Source: Chitinophaga pinensis
Lineage (GTDB): Bacteria > Bacteroidota > Bacteroidia > NS11-12g > UBA955
NCBI GenBank assembly: GCA_945877575.1
Contig: CAMDUE010000002.1
Location: forward strand, 62,001 to 126,000
Direction: 5' to 3'
DNA length: 64,000 nucleotides
Shown: piece after piece, positions 52,606-61,756 of the stretch
Layout: each line of letters opens with the position of its first letter
Numbering within the stretch: the stretch's first letter is position 1
Notes under the pieces: generated by a model
What the model was told of the DNA's origin: nothing
Databases searched by the model: none
The model's input: only the letters and a program-made list of their open reading frames with translations
Program-made: the position numbers and the translations under genes

Positions 52606-55600
52606 TTATCTAACGCGTTTTCCGTTTTCAAATTTCACAACAAAACAATCTTTGAAGGTTTTTGTACGCAGTGCAGTTTTATACTGTTCTGCTTCTTCTT
52701 CGGTTTTGAATTGTCCGGCTGTGTATTTGAAATAAGGACCGTCTTGATATTCGTATACATCTCTAAGTCCAAAAGCTTGTAATTTACCAATGCTCATTTT
52801 GGAAGTAGACATAGCTACTTGAACACGATAAACAACACCTTTGGTATTCTGACTGGTTGACTTTACACTGCTAACAGGGGCTGGTGCGCGCTCCTCAACG
52901 GTTTCCTGTGCAGGAGCTGGAGCAGCTTTTGGAGGTGTTGATTTTCCAGATTTAGCAGTTGGCACCTTGTCACCTGGGTAATTTTTATAGTTCGAAGGAG
53001 ACTCATACTTATCTGGAATACCATCTTCGTCAGAATCAGTATCAATATAATCAGGTTTACCGTCTTTATCTGTATCAACTGTACCCTCAACATTGTCAGG
53101 AATACCGTCATTATCAGAATCAGTATCTAGATAGTTTGGTTTACCATCATAATCTACATCTTTAGTGCCTTCTTCGGCGTCGGTTAATCCGTCATTATCA
53201 GAATCATTATCTAAGAAATTTGGAGTACCGTCGTTATCAACGTCGCCTCTACCTTCAACACTATCCGAAACACCATCACCATCAGAGTCTAGGTCTAGAT
53301 AATTGGGTTTACCATCACCATCGGCATCATTAATTCCTTCGGTTTTATCTGAAATACCATCGTTATCAGAATCAGTGTCTACATAGTTTGGTTTACCGTC
53401 TTTATCAAAGTCCATTCCGGTTTCAACAGCATCAGGAATACCATCGTTGTCTGAATCTTTGTCAATAAAGTTGGGCAAGCCATCCATGTCAGAATCTTTT
53501 CTTCCTTCAGAAGCATCTGGAATACCGTCATTGTCTGAATCTGGATCTAAATAATCAGGAATTCCATCGTTGTCTGCATCGCCTACGTTCATGGTGCCTT
53601 GTTTAAGATCTTCTGGTCGGAAGCTCTTAGGAGAATTCATGGCCATTTCATCTTCAGCAGAAACCGTACTTCCTTGTTTATTACTAGTACCCGCTTTAGC
53701 CTTGGCTGTGGCTGCAGACGCTGTTGAACCAGTTGAAGCTTTAGGAGCAGCAGCTTTTGCTAAAGTAGGAAGAGGTTTTGAACCCTTTGGAAGTTTCTTG
53801 CCACAAGGAATGATGCCTTTTATTAAATATTCAGTTCTACGATTGGCTTGGTGCTCGTTATCAGAGCATTCTACACCGTCAAAACAGCGATTCAATACTC
53901 TGCTTTCACCAAAACCTTTGTAACTTAATCTTTCAGCTTGAATGCCTCTATTTGCTAAATATAAATAAACCGATTTTGCTCTGTTTTCAGACAATTGAAG
54001 GTTGTATTCATTCGAACCACGTGAATCTGTGTGTGAACCCAATTCAACCATAAGGTTAGGATTGTCATTCAATACAATTACAACTCGTTCTAATTCTTCC
54101 TTACTTTGTTGGGTTAATTCAAAGCTATTTAGCTCGTAATAGATGGGTTTCACATCAAAAATAACACCCAAATCTTCACCTACTCTGTAACGCTGTGCTT
54201 TAACCTTTACCACTCTCTGACCTTGAGCATTTACGTCAAACTCTGTGGTAGATGAATATTTATAACCGCAGGGACGAGTAGTCACTTGAACTTTCGCTTC
54301 TTTTGGAAGATCTTTTCTGGTGATCATTCCATCTGCATTAGTACTATCATTGAAAGCATTTGCATCATCCGAAAGGTTGTCGATAGCCACTTTTATGCGA
54401 GGCATTGGTTTACCCGTTTCATCGTCAACCACCATAACAATGATTTCGTCATTGGTGGGTTGTTTTTCAGACTTATTATCTTGGAACCATTTGAAGTAAT
54501 AAAGATTATCGTCAAACGATTTCGATTCACGATTAGAAGACATGGTTCCCCACATGTCATTCATTTCTGGGGCAAAGTCATCCATGTTTGAATTGATGGG
54601 TTTACCCATATTCAAGATCATGTTTGAATTTTTATCTACGGTGAAAACGTCCAATCCACCAAAGCCTAAATGTCCCTCAGAAGAAAAATAAAATTCGCCA
54701 TTTTTTCCAAAACGAGGGAAGTTATCTCTCAACATGGTATTGATTTGGGGACCCATGTTCACCACTTCGCCAATCAAGATACCTTGTTCTTTGTTTGCAA
54801 TGATGGGCGCTTCGTAAAGGTCTGACTTGCCAAATCCGCCTGGCATGTCAGATACAAAAACCACTTTTTTACCGTCTGGAGAAATCACCAAATCAGAAAC
54901 CGAGTAATTATCATTGTTCAATTGGAAGGGAAGTTCTATCCATTTGTTGGTTTTGCGGTCTTTCTTTACAGCAAAAATTTGCAATACCTTTTCTCTGTTT
55001 TTATTGAGTTTAGGAGCATTTCTAGTGATGTATAACCATCCGGTTGCTGAATCAAAACAGCTCACTTGTTGGTGAACCCTTGATTTATTGAAGGTCTCTA
55101 GTTGAGATCTTGAAATGGCGCTATCTAAAAACTTCGCAGAGTAAACATTGTAATAGCCTTGCTCATGGCTAGAAGAGAGAATCTTCCATAAGCCAGTATT
55201 TGACTTGTGCTTTGAATAGAATGCAAGGCCTTTTTTATTGGAAACTAAAGCAAATTCACCCTTACCAGAATTTTGATCAAACGGCTTGAAGTAATAATTG
55301 GAAGCAAAATTAAATTCCGCCCAATAATCTTCGCGCTTGTCTTTATTCTGAAGATAAAAAGGATAAGTCAACTCTTCAAATAAAGGAAGTCCGTTAAAAG
55401 TAGAATCTTTTAAAGTCAATAAAATACTGTCTGACAAACCGTAAAGCTGCATATTACGAGCTGAAAGCGCGTAATAGAGTTTATCTGTTGCATTAACTTG
55501 AGTAGGATATCTTTCCAACAGTTCGTAATAGGCATCGTAGGCCTTGTCAGGCATATTCATTTGTGCATATGAATAAGCTAAAACACGTTGATTGGTATAG

Positions 55601-55755
55601 TCTTTTTTCTTTGCTGAGGACTTAAACTCGTTTAAGCGTGCAATTTCTGAGAACTTATGCTGACTTAACAACTTAACCACTTTGGATTGAGACCAAAGTT
55701 GTGTTGCGAACAACATACTCAATGTCCAAACGCCAATTTTTATATTCAATTTCAT
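52606..55755 (-). CDS. OmpA-family protein with PD40, type 3 calcium repeats and SPOR domain (PorE-like)
   Basis: 1049 residues. Order: signal peptide (ends LWSQ, residue 23); helical TPR-like region to about 130; PD40/WD40-like propeller (for example VVFVSDMPGGFGKSDLYEA) to about 420; a carboxypeptidase-regulatory-like beta domain to 520; an OmpA domain at 535-650 (LGSHTDSRGSNEYNLQ, with the Asp and later Arg that bind peptidoglycan); an Ala/Lys linker; about seven thrombospondin type 3 calcium repeats at 725-916 (DSDNDGIPD); and a SPOR domain at 970-1046. TPR, propeller, regulatory domain and OmpA together are the layout of T9SS protein PorE. It is the last gene of the adhesin locus and probably anchors the machinery to peptidoglycan. 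Confidence 0.92.
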   Translation of the reverse strand: MKLNIKIGVWTLSMLFATQLWSQSKVVKLLSQHKFSEIARLNEFKSSAKKKDYTNQRVLAYSYAQMNMPDKAYDAYYELLERYPTQVNATDKLYYALSARNMQLYGLSDSILLTLKDSTFNGLPLFEELTYPFYLQNKDKREDYWAEFNFASNYYFKPFDQNSGKGEFALVSNKKGLAFYSKHKSNTGLWKILSSSHEQGYYNVYSAKFLDSAISRSQLETFNKSRVHQQVSCFDSATGWLYITRNAPKLNKNREKVLQIFAVKKDRKTNKWIELPFQLNNDNYSVSDLVISPDGKKVVFVSDMPGGFGKSDLYEAPIIANKEQGILIGEVVNMGPQINTMLRDNFPRFGKNGEFYFSSEGHLGFGGLDVFTVDKNSNMILNMGKPINSNMDDFAPEMNDMWGTMSSNRESKSFDDNLYYFKWFQDNKSEKQPTNDEIIVMVVDDETGKPMPRIKVAIDNLSDDANAFNDSTNADGMITRKDLPKEAKVQVTTRPCGYKYSSTTEFDVNAQGQRVVKVKAQRYRVGEDLGVIFDVKPIYYELNSFELTQQSKEELERVVIVLNDNPNLMVELGSHTDSRGSNEYNLQLSENRAKSVYLYLANRGIQAERLSYKGFGESRVLNRCFDGVECSDNEHQANRRTEYLIKGIIPCGKKLPKGSKPLPTLAKAAAPKASTGSTASAATAKAKAGTSNKQGSTVSAEDEMAMNSPKSFRPEDLKQGTMNVGDADNDGIPDYLDPDSDNDGIPDASEGRKDSDMDGLPNFIDKDSDNDGIPDAVETGMDFDKDGKPNYVDTDSDNDGISDKTEGINDADGDGKPNYLDLDSDGDGVSDSVEGRGDVDNDGTPNFLDNDSDNDGLTDAEEGTKDVDYDGKPNYLDTDSDNDGIPDNVEGTVDTDKDGKPDYIDTDSDEDGIPDKYESPSNYKNYPGDKVPTAKSGKSTPPKAAPAPAQETVEERAPAPVSSVKSTSQNTKGVVYRVQVAMSTSKMSIGKLQAFGLRDVYEYQDGPYFKYTAGQFKTEEEAEQYKTALRTKTFKDCFVVKFENGKRVR
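53007..53580 (-). repeat. Tandem type 3 (calcium-binding) repeat array in the OmpA gene
   Basis: About seven coding units of 25-27 codons with the core DxDxDGxxD (forms such as DTDSDNDGIPD and DTDKDGKPDYID). The near-identical units are visible at DNA level and could recombine. Confidence 0.85.
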
Positions 55756-55775
55756 GTTCGTTCTTCTTAAAAAAA

Positions 55776-56723
55776 TTAGAAATATCGAGGAGCTCTTACA
55801 CGGGCATTTGAGACATAAGGAATCATGAATTGCAAACCAAACTCATGAGATCCATTTACATAATTATTCAATGGTGCCAAACGACTATCATACGAGTAGA
55901 CCAATGTAAAATTAGGATTTACTTGAGCCATGGCCATAATACCCATTTCGCCACCAGTTCTAAAGAATCCACCCAAAGAATAATTCTCTTTGTAGATGGC
56001 ATGCACATTGATGTCAGCTTGAACTGGAACACCTTGAATCACACGTACCTGAGTGGTAGGTTTAATCTTCAAATCTGTTCCCGCATCAATCACGTATCCA
56101 GCAGTCAGGTAATACTGTGTAACAGCAGCGTACTGAACATCCATATTTTTACGGTTGTCTGCTGAGATGAATAACATTCTAGGTGCTGAAACTCCTGCAA
56201 AGAAGTTATTGGTGTAGGCATAAACCCCAAAGCCTGCCATGGGCGCAGTAACATTAAAGTCGTTGTTTTGGAAGGCAACGTCACCAGGCTTGTCAATTTG
56301 CAATTGAGATAAGTTTAGACTGTAATTGTATGCTCCTAAACGAAGACCAACTGCCAATCTCAAATCGCCTGTGATTTGCTTGTTCCATGAACCAGACAAA
56401 CCCAATTGAGTTTCAGTCATTGGACTAGCTGTTTTGAATTTACCAATGGTACCGGTTTGAATGTTGATACCTCCACCAAAGTCGCCTACCAAAGGAGAAT
56501 GAACTCCTAAGTTGTAATAACGTGGTGCGCCCGGTAAATTCAACCATTGTGTGCGTACCAAACTATTTGCTACCAGCGTTTGCTTAGAACCTGCATAAGC
56601 TGGATTCACTGCGAATGAGTTATAGTCGTAGTGTGAATACATCTGTTCTTGCTGAGCCGTTGCTTGAGAAACCCAAGACAAAGCGGCGGTGAATAACAGT
56701 TTATATATGATATTCTTGTTCAT
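55776..56723 (-). CDS. PorP/SprF-family outer membrane protein
   Basis: 315 residues with a signal peptide ending near ATAQ. The family opening QMYSHYDYNSFAVNPAYAG is diagnostic of PorP/SprF, and the remainder is an outer-membrane beta-barrel ending at VRAPRYF. SprF-type proteins are needed for secretion or attachment of SprB-like T9SS type B adhesins. This gene lies 36 bp after the 1584-residue adhesin gene and 20 bp before the OmpA gene, the standard sprB-sprF arrangement, so it is probably dedicated to that adhesin. Confidence 0.95.
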   Translation of the reverse strand: MNKNIIYKLLFTAALSWVSQATAQQEQMYSHYDYNSFAVNPAYAGSKQTLVANSLVRTQWLNLPGAPRYYNLGVHSPLVGDFGGGINIQTGTIGKFKTASPMTETQLGLSGSWNKQITGDLRLAVGLRLGAYNYSLNLSQLQIDKPGDVAFQNNDFNVTAPMAGFGVYAYTNNFFAGVSAPRMLFISADNRKNMDVQYAAVTQYYLTAGYVIDAGTDLKIKPTTQVRVIQGVPVQADINVHAIYKENYSLGGFFRTGGEMGIMAMAQVNPNFTLVYSYDSRLAPLNNYVNGSHEFGLQFMIPYVSNARVRAPRYF

Positions 56724-56759
56724 TTCGTGATTTTTTAAAATTTAACTAAACTGATTTGA

Positions 56760-59700
56760 TTAACGTTTGATGTAGAAGTTACCGGTAATTGGCTCTCTGT
56801 TTTGTCCGTTGTATTTGAACACATAGAAGTACACTCCTTCTGGTAAATCTTTACCCAATGAAGGAATACTACCTGCATATGTACCATCCCACTTGTTATT
56901 ATAACCTGTACCCGACTGATAAACCACTTGTCCGTTACGGTTAAAGACTATCAACTCAGCCTTGTCAAATACTTTCAATCCCTTAATATATAGTTCATCG
57001 TTATCGCCGTCACCGTTTGGTGAGAAAGCTTCAGGTATAATTACTTCAGCATCACGATAATCTGGAATTGTGTTTCCGTCAGAATCTTTAGTACCTTCAA
57101 CCGAGTCATTGATTTCATCGTTATCAGAATCTGTATCGCGGAAGTCCATAACTCCATCGCCATCAGTATCTACTGGTTTGGTTGGATCTGCACCCGCTTC
57201 AGTTTTGTCGTCAATTCCGTCATCGTCAGAATCTAGATCGCGGTAATCTTGATCACCATCTCCGTCAGTATCTACAGGATTGTTCGGATCTGTACCAGCT
57301 TCAACCTCATCTGGAATGGTATCGCCATCAGAGTCAAGATCAATATAATCTTGTTTACCATCTGAATCGGTATCAACAGGATTGGTTGGATCTGCACCCG
57401 CTTCTTCTGTATCGGGGATTTTGTCTCCGTCAGAATCAACATCGCGATAGTTCTCAAGGTTATCTCCATCGGTGTTTACTGGGGACGCTGGATTTGCTCC
57501 GGCCTCCACTTTATCTGGAATTAAATCGTTATCAGAGTCAGTATCAACGTAGTCTTTTTTACCGTCATTGTCTGTATCTATAGGATTGTTCCCGTCTTTC
57601 GCTTCGTAAGAATCTAAGATGGTATCATCATCAGAATCGGTATCGCGGTAATTTGGTAGATTATCAGAATCTGTGTCTACAGTTCCTTCAATACTATCTG
57701 GAATGGTATCGTTATCTGAATCAGTGTCAATATAATCAGCTGCATTGTCTGAATCTGTATCTGCGGGTACTGCATCTCCAGCATCTCCAAATGTGGCAGA
57801 TCCATCGGCATTATCAATAATGCCATCTCCGTCAGTGTCTGTTCCGTCTACAATACCGTCAGCGTTTGCGTCTGTGTAGGCTTGAAGACTTTCAACTAAA
57901 TCAAAAATATTATCGTTGTCTGAATCCAATTCACGTTGATTTCCAATACCGTCGCCATCGGTATCCACTGAAGCAAAAAACAAATCAGAAGCATTATCCT
58001 TCAATCCATTTTGATCAGCATCTGCCAATCCGGCTTCGCGAACATCATTGATGCCGTCGTTATCAGAATCCAAATCTTTATAATCAGGACGGGTATCTAC
58101 GTCAGAATCTACTAAAATTGCGCCGTTGTTGTTTTCCAACTTATCGGCAAGTCCGTCGTTATCAGAATCTTCATCGAGGTAATCTTTGGTACCATCTTTA
58201 TCAAAATCACCGCCTTTTTCTATATGGTCAGGAATTCCATCGTTGTCAGAATCGCCAATTACCACAGTAACTTTAACGGTTTTCTTCACCAAGTTACCGC
58301 TCTTATCGGTCAGTGTTATATCAACGTTGTTATCACCCACATCTGCCAATCCAAACAAGGTTTTACTGATGATGACTTGATAGGTAGCACAGTTGTCAGA
58401 GATGCTGATTACAACCATACCTTGAGTCAAAAGTGCGTTGCCTGCAGTATCTATGTATATGGTGGCGTCTTGGGTAGTTAAAATTGGATTAACCTTATCA
58501 TTCACTGTCACTGAAATTTGGGCAGAATCAATATTACCGTTTAGGTCTTCTGCATAGAACCAGATTTTGTGTAATCCTAAGTTAGAACAATCAATGGTTG
58601 AATCGCTCATCCATCTGCGTTTGATGGAACAATTGTCTTTGGTTCCGCCGTCAACGTCCGTGATGGTAAGTTGTCCTGTGCCGTTTGCATCAAGATCCAC
58701 AACGGGTGATTTCAAGAAAATGACAGGTGCAAGGGTGTCTAACACAAGTACTTTTCCAGTATCTTTAGAAATATTACCGTTTTTATCTGTTACCGTAATG
58801 ATGATTTGTACTTGTTTGCCTGCGCTATTGCAGAAGAACTGATTGTTATCTATAGAAATGCTTGCAATTCCGCAGTTATCTGTAGAATTTACACCAGCCT
58901 GAGCACCTGTGATGTTAACCACACCTGCACTATTCAAATAAAGTGTATCAATAGATATTTTGGCTATGGGCGCTAAAGTATCAAACAAGGTCAATTCAAA
59001 GCTATCGTTTCTGGAGTTCCCGGAAGGATCCAAAACCGAAACATAAACTTTATTCAATCCAACATGAGTACAATTAAATACTTCGGTTGAGTATGATGTG
59101 TCTGCGATGCTGCAATTGTCGCTTGCGAATAGAATTATACTATCGCCCTCAATGGTGTATTGTCCGTTTGCGTCAAGATAGGCGGTGAAATTCTTCCGTA
59201 CTAGTAGGGAATCTGGCTTAAATGTATCCAACAGAAGCACTTTAACGGTATCTCTGGAAACATTTCCAGAAGGATCTTCCACAAAAACAATAAGGTTGAA
59301 AAGTCCAGCTTCTTTGCAATCAAAGGTGCTATCTGACATGTATACTTTCGATATACCACAATTATCAAGTGCGCTCGCGTAAACATCTAAGAGTGTTATG
59401 GTATCTGCTCCATTGGTATCAAGATAACGAGTAATTGAATCAGCTGTTATAATTTGGAAAGGGAAGAATGTGTCTCTAACAATGATTTCAACGTCTTTAG
59501 AAAGAGAATTACCGGAAGCATCTTTCACGGTAACAGTATACATATTACTACCAAGGTTTGAACAATCAAATTTGGTTTTCATGATGGTATCAGTGATGCC
59601 GCAATTATCAGAAGCAAACAACATGATAGAGTCCTTCGAAACAAATGCTTGTCCAAATGAATCAAGATAAAGAATGGTATCTCTAACTTGGAGTGAATCG

Positions 59701-61514
59701 GGTTTCCTTGTATCTAAAACTGTAACCTGAATGTCTTTATAGTTAACATTTCCAGAAGAGTCTTCAGCATAAATTCTAAGAGTGTTTACTCCCTTTTGAT
59801 CGCAATCGAAGGTAGTATCTGTGCCGGATGCCCAATAAACCTTCAACTTTCCTTTGCTGCAAGAGTTATTATCCGTAACCGATAGCAACACATCTGCCAT
59901 TGACATGGTATCTGCGCCGTTTGAATCTAAATTACGAGTCACATTTTGCACGGTCATTGCCGGTCTAGTAGTGTCGAGTACAAGGACTCTTATTAATTTG
60001 TTGGACTTATTATTGGAGTAATCAGTCACTTCGAAGTTACCAGAGTCAAGTCCTAAATGTCTGCAGGTCCAAGCATATTGGAAGATGGTAATTGATTTAA
60101 TGGAGCAGTTATCAGTAGAAGCACTATCGGTTTCAGCCGCCGTAAGTGTATATAGTCCATTATTATCTAGGTATACTTTGGTAAGATACTTAGGAAGAGC
60201 TTTCGGCGCGGTCACGTCTCTAACACGAACATTTGCAGTGGCGCTATGGGAGTTGCCGTTTGAGTCTGTAGCCGTTAATGTTACTGTTATTCCAGTAGCA
60301 CCAGTATCAGCGCACGAGAATGTGGTTTTATCGAGGGATAATTTAAAGGCGCAGTTATCTGAAGTCGGATTACTAACATTGTCAACTTGTGCCGGTGTAA
60401 TGGTCACGTTTCCGGTGTTATCAAGGTCAACAACAATGTTTTGGGTTTTAACAACCGGGGCGGTGTTGTCTGAATGTTTGATAATTACTTCTTCCGTTAC
60501 CAAACAGCCTTGCTTATCCTTTATATCAACAAAGAATGTATCATCTACTAATGAATTATAACTGGAGGTAGATATAAATATACCCGTTTGACCAAAATCA
60601 TAAGTAAATGGAGAACCATTTCCTCCTGTTGGTGTGAAACCCAAAGTCCCAGAACCATAACAAACTGAATTTGTAATTGTTGTATTAGTTGCTATTTGTG
60701 CAACTGGCCCTAATACATTTACGTTCTGATTAACTACACAACCACTATCATCTTTAATAAAGACATTATAAGAGTTTACAATCAAACTATTAAAAGTTGA
60801 ACTAGATTGATATGTACCTGTACCAATTTTGTATTCATAAGGTAATGATCCACCTGAACCGTTAACAGTAATTTCACCATCACTTAATCCATAACAAGTC
60901 ACATCCTTTTCGGTCGTCGTAAATGTTAACTGAGATGGTTGAATAATTGTAACTTTCAATGTATCCTCGCAACCAATATCATCTTTTACTCTTAGATCAA
61001 CATCTGCTGCCGCTCCAAGACCAGTAAAATCTGTGCTTGATTGAAAGCCAATTGGGCCTAGTTTATATTGAAAATTTGTATTAGTAGAACTTGTTGTTGT
61101 CGCCTTAGCTTTTAAATACCCATCAGTTGTATTGAAGCAACTTACATCCTTTTTCTTGTCAATCGAAACTATCAAAGAGTAGCTGTTAGATAATGTTGTC
61201 GATTGGAATGTAACATTCCCAGAACCATCTTCTACATACACTTTATATAATTTACCTGATAAATTATTGAATGTGTAGGTCGAAGCTCCAGAAAGCGCTA
61301 CCATAATTGGAGTTGTACCTGTAGAATCTAAGCCGATTTTTGTAAAAGTTGACAAATTAGAGGCTATGATTTGTCCATCCCTTTTTGTTTTACATGTTGG
61401 ACTAACATCTGTTAAAATCTGCCCACTCGCAGTGCCGGCTAAAAACAAAAAAGTTGCTACCGATATTCCCGATAACAACTTCCGCTGTGCGCGTTTGATT
61501 ATATTAAATCTCAT
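56760..61514 (-). CDS. SprB-like giant T9SS type B adhesin with calcium repeats
   Basis: 1584 residues from ATG 61514, which gives the signal peptide MRFNIIKRAQRKLLSGISVA and cleavage near TASGQ; the open frame reaches 61661, but that 49-residue extension lacks a signal. Residues 33-348 hold SprB-like repeats (DVTCYGLSDGEITVNGSGG). Residues 349-1086 are nine HYR-like Ig repeats of about 80 residues (each with VxLDxNG and SDNC). Residues 1087-1488 are a long run of type 3 calcium repeats (DTDSDND). The C-terminal domain from IIPEAFSPNGDGDND to GNFYIKR is the gliding-motility type B sorting domain. It should be displayed on the surface for adhesion or gliding. Confidence 0.92.
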   Translation of the reverse strand: MRFNIIKRAQRKLLSGISVATFLFLAGTASGQILTDVSPTCKTKRDGQIIASNLSTFTKIGLDSTGTTPIMVALSGASTYTFNNLSGKLYKVYVEDGSGNVTFQSTTLSNSYSLIVSIDKKKDVSCFNTTDGYLKAKATTTSSTNTNFQYKLGPIGFQSSTDFTGLGAAADVDLRVKDDIGCEDTLKVTIIQPSQLTFTTTEKDVTCYGLSDGEITVNGSGGSLPYEYKIGTGTYQSSSTFNSLIVNSYNVFIKDDSGCVVNQNVNVLGPVAQIATNTTITNSVCYGSGTLGFTPTGGNGSPFTYDFGQTGIFISTSSYNSLVDDTFFVDIKDKQGCLVTEEVIIKHSDNTAPVVKTQNIVVDLDNTGNVTITPAQVDNVSNPTSDNCAFKLSLDKTTFSCADTGATGITVTLTATDSNGNSHSATANVRVRDVTAPKALPKYLTKVYLDNNGLYTLTAAETDSASTDNCSIKSITIFQYAWTCRHLGLDSGNFEVTDYSNNKSNKLIRVLVLDTTRPAMTVQNVTRNLDSNGADTMSMADVLLSVTDNNSCSKGKLKVYWASGTDTTFDCDQKGVNTLRIYAEDSSGNVNYKDIQVTVLDTRKPDSLQVRDTILYLDSFGQAFVSKDSIMLFASDNCGITDTIMKTKFDCSNLGSNMYTVTVKDASGNSLSKDVEIIVRDTFFPFQIITADSITRYLDTNGADTITLLDVYASALDNCGISKVYMSDSTFDCKEAGLFNLIVFVEDPSGNVSRDTVKVLLLDTFKPDSLLVRKNFTAYLDANGQYTIEGDSIILFASDNCSIADTSYSTEVFNCTHVGLNKVYVSVLDPSGNSRNDSFELTLFDTLAPIAKISIDTLYLNSAGVVNITGAQAGVNSTDNCGIASISIDNNQFFCNSAGKQVQIIITVTDKNGNISKDTGKVLVLDTLAPVIFLKSPVVDLDANGTGQLTITDVDGGTKDNCSIKRRWMSDSTIDCSNLGLHKIWFYAEDLNGNIDSAQISVTVNDKVNPILTTQDATIYIDTAGNALLTQGMVVISISDNCATYQVIISKTLFGLADVGDNNVDITLTDKSGNLVKKTVKVTVVIGDSDNDGIPDHIEKGGDFDKDGTKDYLDEDSDNDGLADKLENNNGAILVDSDVDTRPDYKDLDSDNDGINDVREAGLADADQNGLKDNASDLFFASVDTDGDGIGNQRELDSDNDNIFDLVESLQAYTDANADGIVDGTDTDGDGIIDNADGSATFGDAGDAVPADTDSDNAADYIDTDSDNDTIPDSIEGTVDTDSDNLPNYRDTDSDDDTILDSYEAKDGNNPIDTDNDGKKDYVDTDSDNDLIPDKVEAGANPASPVNTDGDNLENYRDVDSDGDKIPDTEEAGADPTNPVDTDSDGKQDYIDLDSDGDTIPDEVEAGTDPNNPVDTDGDGDQDYRDLDSDDDGIDDKTEAGADPTKPVDTDGDGVMDFRDTDSDNDEINDSVEGTKDSDGNTIPDYRDAEVIIPEAFSPNGDGDNDELYIKGLKVFDKAELIVFNRNGQVVYQSGTGYNNKWDGTYAGSIPSLGKDLPEGVYFYVFKYNGQNREPITGNFYIKR
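57051..58256 (-). repeat. Tandem type 3 (calcium-binding) repeat array in the adhesin gene
   Basis: About 1.2 kb coding for roughly 15 Asp-rich units (DTDSDNDTIPDSIEG, DLDSDGDTIPDEVEAG and similar). The last units also share the phrase EAGADPTxPVDTDGDG. It resembles the array in the OmpA gene downstream and may vary in copy number. Confidence 0.85.
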
Positions 61515-61598
61515 TTCTGAATGTTTTACTGATTTTTCTAGGGTTCCCGTTATTCTCATGCTCTCTATATGATAGTCATCGACTTGGCCGAATTTTAA

Positions 61599-61606
61599 CA
61601 AATTTA
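61599..61606 (-). promoter_or_regulatory. Possible -7 box (TAAATTTG) for the adhesin operon
   Basis: An exact TAnnTTTG on the minus strand, 84 bp before the chosen ATG at 61514, within the 242 bp gap to the next gene. The long leader and absent -33 keep this tentative. Confidence 0.35.
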
Positions 61607-61676
61607 ATACTTCTTTCATAACTGCTTTTTCACTGTATAATAAAACAGACAAAAACGACATTCATGCCTTTCTATC

Positions 61677-61706
61677 GGTTTTGTTGAATTTCTCACAACA
61701 AAAACC
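61677..61706. repeat. Inverted repeat in the gap upstream of the adhesin gene
   Basis: GGTTTTGTTG (61677-61686) pairs with CAACAAAAACC (61696-61706), 10 bp with one bulged A and a 9 base loop. It may be a terminator hairpin for the 61757-63157 gene or an operator. It has no T run. Confidence 0.4.
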
Positions 61707-61756
61707 ACACCAAAGACTCAATTAACCCCCAAAATGTAAACGTTTAAGTTTAAAAA

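Noticed and set aside
53007-53580. CRISPR-like direct repeats in the OmpA gene
   Set aside because: Same explanation: coding calcium repeats, with the variable parts also encoding the same motif.
57051-58256. Plus-strand open frames and regular DNA repeats that look like a repeat or CRISPR-like array
   Set aside because: They are the antisense shadow and DNA view of the Asp-rich type 3 repeats of the adhesin gene. Unit spacing is in codons, there are no constant repeats with unique spacers, and no cas genes are near.
61515-61661. 49-residue extension of the adhesin (ATG 61661)
   Set aside because: The extension has no signal peptide and would bury the real one; T9SS cargo needs it at the N-terminus. 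ATG 61514 starts the signal.
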